The notes under the pieces were generated by a model that did no database searches, was not told the DNA's origin, and saw only the letters and a program-made list of their open reading frames with translations. DNA of 64,000 nt from UBA4416 sp943362175 (lineage in GTDB: Bacteria > Bacteroidota > Bacteroidia > B-17B0 > Aurantibacillaceae). Position 1 is the first letter of the stretch; each line of letters opens with the position of its first letter. The stretch spans positions 1 to 64,000 of the forward strand of contig CALRIU020000026.1 of assembly GCA_943362175.1 (NCBI GenBank), given 5' to 3'. Shown piece after piece: positions 59,492 through 64,000 of the stretch. Both the position numbers and the translations under genes were made by a program.

Positions 59492-59857
59492 ATGTTCCTG
59501 AGAATCATTTTTTGTTTTTTATGTTTGTTCATCCTCCAGAACACCTGCCGGGCGCAGGAAGGCGGCGATGCGCCAAAAAAAGAACAATCCCTGAAAAGCA
59601 AGCGCAAGCTGCGTAAGGAGGATAAGAAAAAATGGAAGGAAGACCGTAAAAATAAACGCCTGGAGGAAAAAAAGATCCGGGATCACCATAAGCGTATTCA
59701 AACCAAAGAAGTGCGCAAGCGCATGAAGCGCAGCAAGCAAACCGCAGCCCGGAACCGCGATCACAAACGCGAGCCTTTTTTCCAGAGGCTGTTCAAGAAA
59801 AATCCTAAGGGCAAGCGCGCGAAGTCATCCAAAGAAAAGACATCGAAGGTCAAATAA
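59492..59857 (+). CDS. very basic small secreted protein
   Basis: The 121-aa product has a signal peptide (ending CRAQ). Its mature part is more than one-third Lys and Arg, probably mostly helical (KKKWKEDRKNKRLEE). The frame is open from TTG 59486, but ATG 59492 is the natural start. It may bind nucleic acid, lipopolysaccharide or polyanions outside the cytoplasm. Role unknown. Confidence 0.65.
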   Translation: MFLRIIFCFLCLFILQNTCRAQEGGDAPKKEQSLKSKRKLRKEDKKKWKEDRKNKRLEEKKIRDHHKRIQTKEVRKRMKRSKQTAARNRDHKREPFFQRLFKKNPKGKRAKSSKEKTSKVK

Positions 59858-60089
59858 TTAGTTTTCCACGACCGGCTGTTAACTACCGCAAAAATCCAAA
59901 TGCGCGTAATTTTACCACTTATTTGCCAAAACCTGCCACTTATAAATCGGTGGCACCCATTTAAGAGATAGAAAAAAACACGGGTTTTATTATTCGTAAT
60001 ATTGTTGTTAATAGATGTTAAGGGTCTGATAATGCTGGTTAAAATAAACGTCACGAAATCAGAATATTACAAATAATTAACACAAAAAC
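59858..60089 (+). other. AT-rich intergenic leader, no gene seen
   Basis: This stretch before the TonB receptor gene contains one short inverted pair GCCAC/GTGGC around TTATAAATCG (about 59935-59954) and long A/T tracts. No reading frame of note, tRNA or known riboswitch fold is visible. A promoter follows at 60090. Confidence 0.45.
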
Positions 60090-60120
60090 TTGCACTATTT
60101 GCCTATCATTTATATATTTA
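60090..60120 (+). promoter_or_regulatory. probable promoter of the TonB receptor gene
   Basis: TTG (60090-60092), a 20-base spacer and TATATTTA (60113-60120) differ from the Bacteroidota consensus by one base. The start codon is 40 bases further on. Confidence 0.5.
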
Positions 60121-60160
60121 TCCGCTCGTATAAAAAGAATATAATCAAAAAACTATCAAT

Positions 60161-63100
60161 ATGTTAAGAAAAATTTACTTTTCTATCGTTACACTTTTAA
60201 TAGCCGGGTCCGCTGCACTAGCCCAAAATACAGGTGGAGCCATTAAAGTTTTATTAAAAGACAAGTCAAACGGAGAGTCTATCCCGTTTGCCAACGTGGT
60301 TGCCTATCAGGGCGGCGTTCAGGTAGGGGTTGCAACTACAGATATGGATGGTTATGCCATGATTAAGCCATTGACACCCGGCAAGTACGATGTAAAGGGT
60401 GTTTATGTAGGTTACCAGGCTCAGGAAATTAAGGGTGTGATCGTGGGGGAAGCCAAGACAGCTTACATTACCATTGAGTTAAATAACGGAGAAGGCGTAA
60501 GGCTGGATGAGGTAGTCGTTACCGAGTACGCCGAGCCGCTGATCGACGGTGATATGAAATCGGGTGGAACGGTAACCCGCGAAGAGTACCAGAACATGGC
60601 TACGAAAAACATCAACTCGGTAGCGGCTACAACTGCCGGCGTTTTCCAGGCGGATGAAGGTAGCGCCTTAAATGTACGTGGTGGACGCTCAAGCAGCACA
60701 ACGTATTTTGTGGATGGTGTAAAGGTAATCGGTGGCCTGGGTGTTCCTCAGCAAGGTGTAGAGCAGCTGTCTGTGATTACAGGTGGTTTACCTGCACAGT
60801 ACGGTGATGCAACAGCCGGTGTGATCTCGGTAACAACCAGGGGCCCTCAGAGCAAATTCTTCGGCGGTGTGGAGTTGATCTCCTCTCAGCTGACAGATGC
60901 TTACGGCTACAACTCTTTAGGCTTCTCCTTAGGTGGTCCGGTATTACAGAAAAGGGATTCGACAGGTGCTAAAAAACCGGTGATCGGTTTCTTCATCTCC
61001 GGCCAGGGTACTTACGAGAAAGATCCTGATCCTTCCTACATCAAATTATACAAACTGAAAGACGATAAATTACGTGAGATGGAAGAAAAGCCATTGACAC
61101 TGTCTCCTACCGGAACAGGCTTCTTACCGTCTTTGTTATATGTTACTAAAGACGACATGGAGCAGATCAAGGCACGCCAGAACGTTGCCAACAGGTCGAT
61201 CCAGTTAAACGGTAAGCTGGACTTCAAAGTGGCTCCAAACACCAACTTAACCATCGGTGGTGCCTTTGATTACGGAAACGGACATAACTTCACTTACGAA
61301 TATTCCCTTTTCAATCCTCAAAATAACTCTCAAAGCATCAATACAACCTGGAGAACATACGCCCGTATCAACCAGAAATTCGGTGCTCCTCAAACAGGCG
61401 CTGAAAAAGAAAAAACACAGTCGTTGGTTACCAACTCCTTCTTTACCTTCCTGGCCAGCTACGAGCAGGCAAAAAGCAAAACACAGGATGATACTCACAA
61501 AGACCGCTTATTCAACTACGGCTATATCGGTAAATTCAACTACGACGTAGATACCAACAACTTCGTGCTTCAGGGTAACTCAGACAGTCTTTACCTGCAA
61601 AGATCAGTAAACATCAGGAAACCGATTACCTTCGAAAGAAGTGAGATCAATGCGACGGGTGCGAACTATGCCTCCCAGGTATTTGACTATTTCGGAACGA
61701 TGCCAACCATCAACTCCGTACAAAATGCCAACGGCCTCGTGAACGGCGACCGTCCTAACAGCGTATATTCGTTATTCTTCCCTACAGGCCGTCAGGCCGA
61801 TGGATACGGTTTTACAAACAGCACCCAGTTACGTTTCGCTTCCAGCTTCTCAGCGGATTTCAAAAATCATGCCCTGATGGTTGGTGTGGAGTATGACCAA
61901 AGGAACCAAAGCGGTTACACCATCAACCCGGTTGGCTTATGGCAGCGGATGAGGTTATTGGTGAACAACCACCTGGAAAAAGGTACGGAAGATTACTACC
62001 AGATTCCTAACTCCGATCCGAATGCACCTCCAACCTACACAACCCGTTGGAAATACAATCCGGAAGACCAAAGCCAGATCGATAAATCTTTAAGGGAGCT
62101 CCTTGGAACAACAATTACCGATCAGCGGATCATCAACACAGATGCTCTGAATCCGGAAGATCTGAAATTAAGCATGTTCAGCGCATCCGACCTGATCTCT
62201 CCTGCCAGCGGTGGTGCCCTGGTATCTTACTATGGTTATGACTACCTCGGTAACAAAGACAAAAACTCTACATCAATAGATAAATTCATCAACGATAAAG
62301 ACGCCAACGGGAACAATACCTTCCACGTAGGCGCCTTCAAGCCAATCTACGTTGCCGGTTACATCCAGGATAAATTCGATTTCAGGGATATTAAATTCAA
62401 TGTGGGTGTGCGTGTTGACCGTTTCGACGCCAACCAGAAAGTATTAAAGGATAAATACTTATTCCACGAAGCTTACACAGCCGGCGAAATCAGCCAGGCG
62501 AAACCTGAGAATATCAAAGACAACTACGTGGTATATGTACGTACTGTAGGAAGCGATGATATCATCGGTTACAGAAACGGTGACCAATGGTACAACTCAG
62601 AAGGTAAAGAGGTGAGTGACCCTAATACCTTAACGGTAGACGGAAGGATCAGCCCATTATTGAAAGACCCTTCTTTCGCTTCTAAAAACGGTTTCAGCAC
62701 AGGCGCTTTCACCGATTACAAACCACAGATCAATGTGATGCCACGTTTGGCTTTCTCATTCCCTATTTCCGATGTGGCTAACTTCTTTGCTCACTACGAC
62801 GTGTTAACTCAGCGTCCTTCCGAGATTAACTTCCGTTTCGACCCTACCGATTTCTACTTCTTCAACTATACATCAGCGAACCCGTTCATCACGAACTCTA
62901 ACCTGAAACCAACAAAAACAATCGACTACGAATTGGGTTACAACCAGATCCTGAACGAGAAAAAGAATGCTGCGATCAAAGTAACGGCTTTCTACAGGGA
63001 GTTAAGGGATCAGCTCACAACGCAAACCATCAACCAGGCATATCCTAAAACCTACTATACCTTTGTAAACCGCGATTTCGGTACAGTAAAAGGCTTAAGT

Positions 63101-63820
63101 GCTGAGTTCGATCTACGCAGAACGGGTGGTGTTTCCTTAACCGCTAACTACACCCTGCAATTTGCCGACGGTTCAGGTTCCAACGCTGCTTCAGGTGCTA
63201 ACCTGGCGAGCTCAGGACAGCCTAACTTACGTGTAACCTTACCGCTTGATTACGATCAGCGTCACAACATCACCGTGAACCTCGATTACCGTTTCGGTGA
63301 AGGAAAAGACTACAAAGGCCCTCAGTTCAACCGCAAGAAAAAAGGAGAGAGCCAAACGGTTCAGATCTTCCAGAACATGGGTGCTAACATGATCTTCCGT
63401 ATCGGCTCCGGTACACCTTACACACGCTACGTAGCGGCAGTGCCGGTTAACGGCCGTTCTTCCATCTCCGGTTCACTGAACGGTTCAAACAAACCTTGGC
63501 AGTTCAGAACCGATTTAAGGATCGACAAAAACATTGAGCTGACATGGGGTAAAAAAGATGGCGACAGCAAAAAAACAGCTAACCTGAACATCTACCTGCA
63601 GGTGCTGAACCTCCTGAACACAAGAAACGTGTTAGGTGTGTATAACTACACCGGAAACCCTGATGATGACGGCTACCTCGCTTCTGCACAAGGACAAACT
63701 GCTATCAACAGTAACTCCAATCCTGTAGCGTTTACAGATCAGTACAGCATTTACATCAACAACCCGAACAATTATGCACGTCCCCGTACAATAAGAATAG
63801 GTGTGTTATTAGACTTTTAA
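60161..63820 (+). CDS. TonB-dependent receptor with carboxypeptidase-like regulatory domain
   Basis: The 1219-aa outer-membrane receptor has a signal peptide (about 1-22) and a regulatory domain (about 26-108). A TonB box (VVVTEY, 118-123) and plug domain (about 130-240) come next, then a large barrel ending IRIGVLLDF, whose terminal Phe is typical of barrel insertion. It imports a substrate driven by TonB; the substrate is unknown and no SusD partner is seen immediately downstream. The codon use is AT-rich at third positions, as in highly expressed genes. Confidence 0.93.
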   Translation: MLRKIYFSIVTLLIAGSAALAQNTGGAIKVLLKDKSNGESIPFANVVAYQGGVQVGVATTDMDGYAMIKPLTPGKYDVKGVYVGYQAQEIKGVIVGEAKTAYITIELNNGEGVRLDEVVVTEYAEPLIDGDMKSGGTVTREEYQNMATKNINSVAATTAGVFQADEGSALNVRGGRSSSTTYFVDGVKVIGGLGVPQQGVEQLSVITGGLPAQYGDATAGVISVTTRGPQSKFFGGVELISSQLTDAYGYNSLGFSLGGPVLQKRDSTGAKKPVIGFFISGQGTYEKDPDPSYIKLYKLKDDKLREMEEKPLTLSPTGTGFLPSLLYVTKDDMEQIKARQNVANRSIQLNGKLDFKVAPNTNLTIGGAFDYGNGHNFTYEYSLFNPQNNSQSINTTWRTYARINQKFGAPQTGAEKEKTQSLVTNSFFTFLASYEQAKSKTQDDTHKDRLFNYGYIGKFNYDVDTNNFVLQGNSDSLYLQRSVNIRKPITFERSEINATGANYASQVFDYFGTMPTINSVQNANGLVNGDRPNSVYSLFFPTGRQADGYGFTNSTQLRFASSFSADFKNHALMVGVEYDQRNQSGYTINPVGLWQRMRLLVNNHLEKGTEDYYQIPNSDPNAPPTYTTRWKYNPEDQSQIDKSLRELLGTTITDQRIINTDALNPEDLKLSMFSASDLISPASGGALVSYYGYDYLGNKDKNSTSIDKFINDKDANGNNTFHVGAFKPIYVAGYIQDKFDFRDIKFNVGVRVDRFDANQKVLKDKYLFHEAYTAGEISQAKPENIKDNYVVYVRTVGSDDIIGYRNGDQWYNSEGKEVSDPNTLTVDGRISPLLKDPSFASKNGFSTGAFTDYKPQINVMPRLAFSFPISDVANFFAHYDVLTQRPSEINFRFDPTDFYFFNYTSANPFITNSNLKPTKTIDYELGYNQILNEKKNAAIKVTAFYRELRDQLTTQTINQAYPKTYYTFVNRDFGTVKGLSAEFDLRRTGGVSLTANYTLQFADGSGSNAASGANLASSGQPNLRVTLPLDYDQRHNITVNLDYRFGEGKDYKGPQFNRKKKGESQTVQIFQNMGANMIFRIGSGTPYTRYVAAVPVNGRSSISGSLNGSNKPWQFRTDLRIDKNIELTWGKKDGDSKKTANLNIYLQVLNLLNTRNVLGVYNYTGNPDDDGYLASAQGQTAINSNSNPVAFTDQYSIYINNPNNYARPRTIRIGVLLDF

Positions 63821-63837
63821 TTTAAACGAAATTAGTT

Positions 63838-64000
63838 ATGGAAATCATGAATAAAGTAAATAAATATCTTCTCTGTTCGGCGGTAGTACTTACTGCATTT
63901 ACGGGAACTGCAAGAGAAAAGTACGGCTCCGTGTTCAGAGCTGCAACAAATACCCAACGTGTGATGGCAGGTTGTTCGGCTCCTCAGTCATCTGCGGAGT
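63838..64000 (+). CDS. start of a secreted protein gene, cut by the window edge
   Basis: The frame begins at ATG 63838 (or ATG 63847) and stays open to the end of the window, giving 54 residues: a short basic start, a hydrophobic helix (YLLCSAVVLTAFTG), then CSAPQSSAE. A signal peptide seems likely. It lies 18 bases after the TonB receptor and is almost certainly cotranscribed. In Bacteroidota the gene after such a receptor is often a T9SS cargo protein, but that cannot be confirmed here. Confidence 0.6.
   Translation, partial: MEIMNKVNKYLLCSAVVLTAFTGTAREKYGSVFRAATNTQRVMAGCSAPQSSAE

Overview
The window is a stretch of a Bacteroidota chromosome. It looks like the Chitinophagales/Sphingobacteriales side of the phylum, but genus cannot be read from this sequence. 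Three proteins end in type IX secretion (T9SS) sorting domains. There are SprB repeats, a TonB-dependent receptor with a carboxypeptidase-like regulatory domain, OmpA proteins with regulatory domains, LytS/LytTR signalling, a fused IcmF-type mutase, and many promoters of the Bacteroidota form TTG-N18-22-TAnnTTTG with almost no Shine-Dalgarno sequences. No rRNA, tRNA, CRISPR array, insertion sequence or intact prophage was seen.

Layout. 1-6.1 kb: the end of an exopolysaccharide locus with two phosphoglycosyl transferases, a Wza-like export lipoprotein and a Wzc-like tyrosine kinase, closed by a strong bidirectional terminator. 6.1-10.1 kb (minus): an OmpA protein, two paralogous beta-barrel-like proteins and a SRPBCC/GyrI-like protein. 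10.3-14.3 kb: a LytS-type kinase and LytTR regulator bracketed by two paralogous small secreted proteins with a shared upstream motif; the second copy carries a nonsense mutation. 14.4-21.9 kb: secreted and membrane proteins, including a 1289-aa T9SS protein. 21.9-29.4 kb (minus): an IcmF-like mutase followed by two TPR-SpoIIE phosphatases.

30.2-36.8 kb: M16 peptidase, an HD/CoaD-like fusion, a T9SS subtilase, a degenerate MreB-like protein and a MORN protein, with purB after them. 38.3-41.4 kb: three tandem tail-collar (MdpB-like) proteins facing a methyltransferase. 41.5-48.9 kb: one 2470-aa adhesin with 26 SprB repeats. 49-56 kb: a glycosyltransferase, a TPR-OmpA protein, aroB and a seven-haem cytochrome/TPR lipoprotein. 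56-64 kb: ORF6N protein, typA, a dCMP-deaminase-like enzyme, a basic secreted protein, a TonB receptor and the start of a further gene.

Common theme: much of the window builds or decorates the cell surface (polysaccharide export, T9SS cargo, OmpA/TPR envelope proteins, TonB receptor), interleaved with a few housekeeping genes. The best candidates for undescribed biology are the secreted-peptide/LytTR module at 10.3-14.3 kb and the tail-collar/methyltransferase/SprB block at 38.3-48.9 kb. At least four kinds of short dispersed intergenic repeat are also present.
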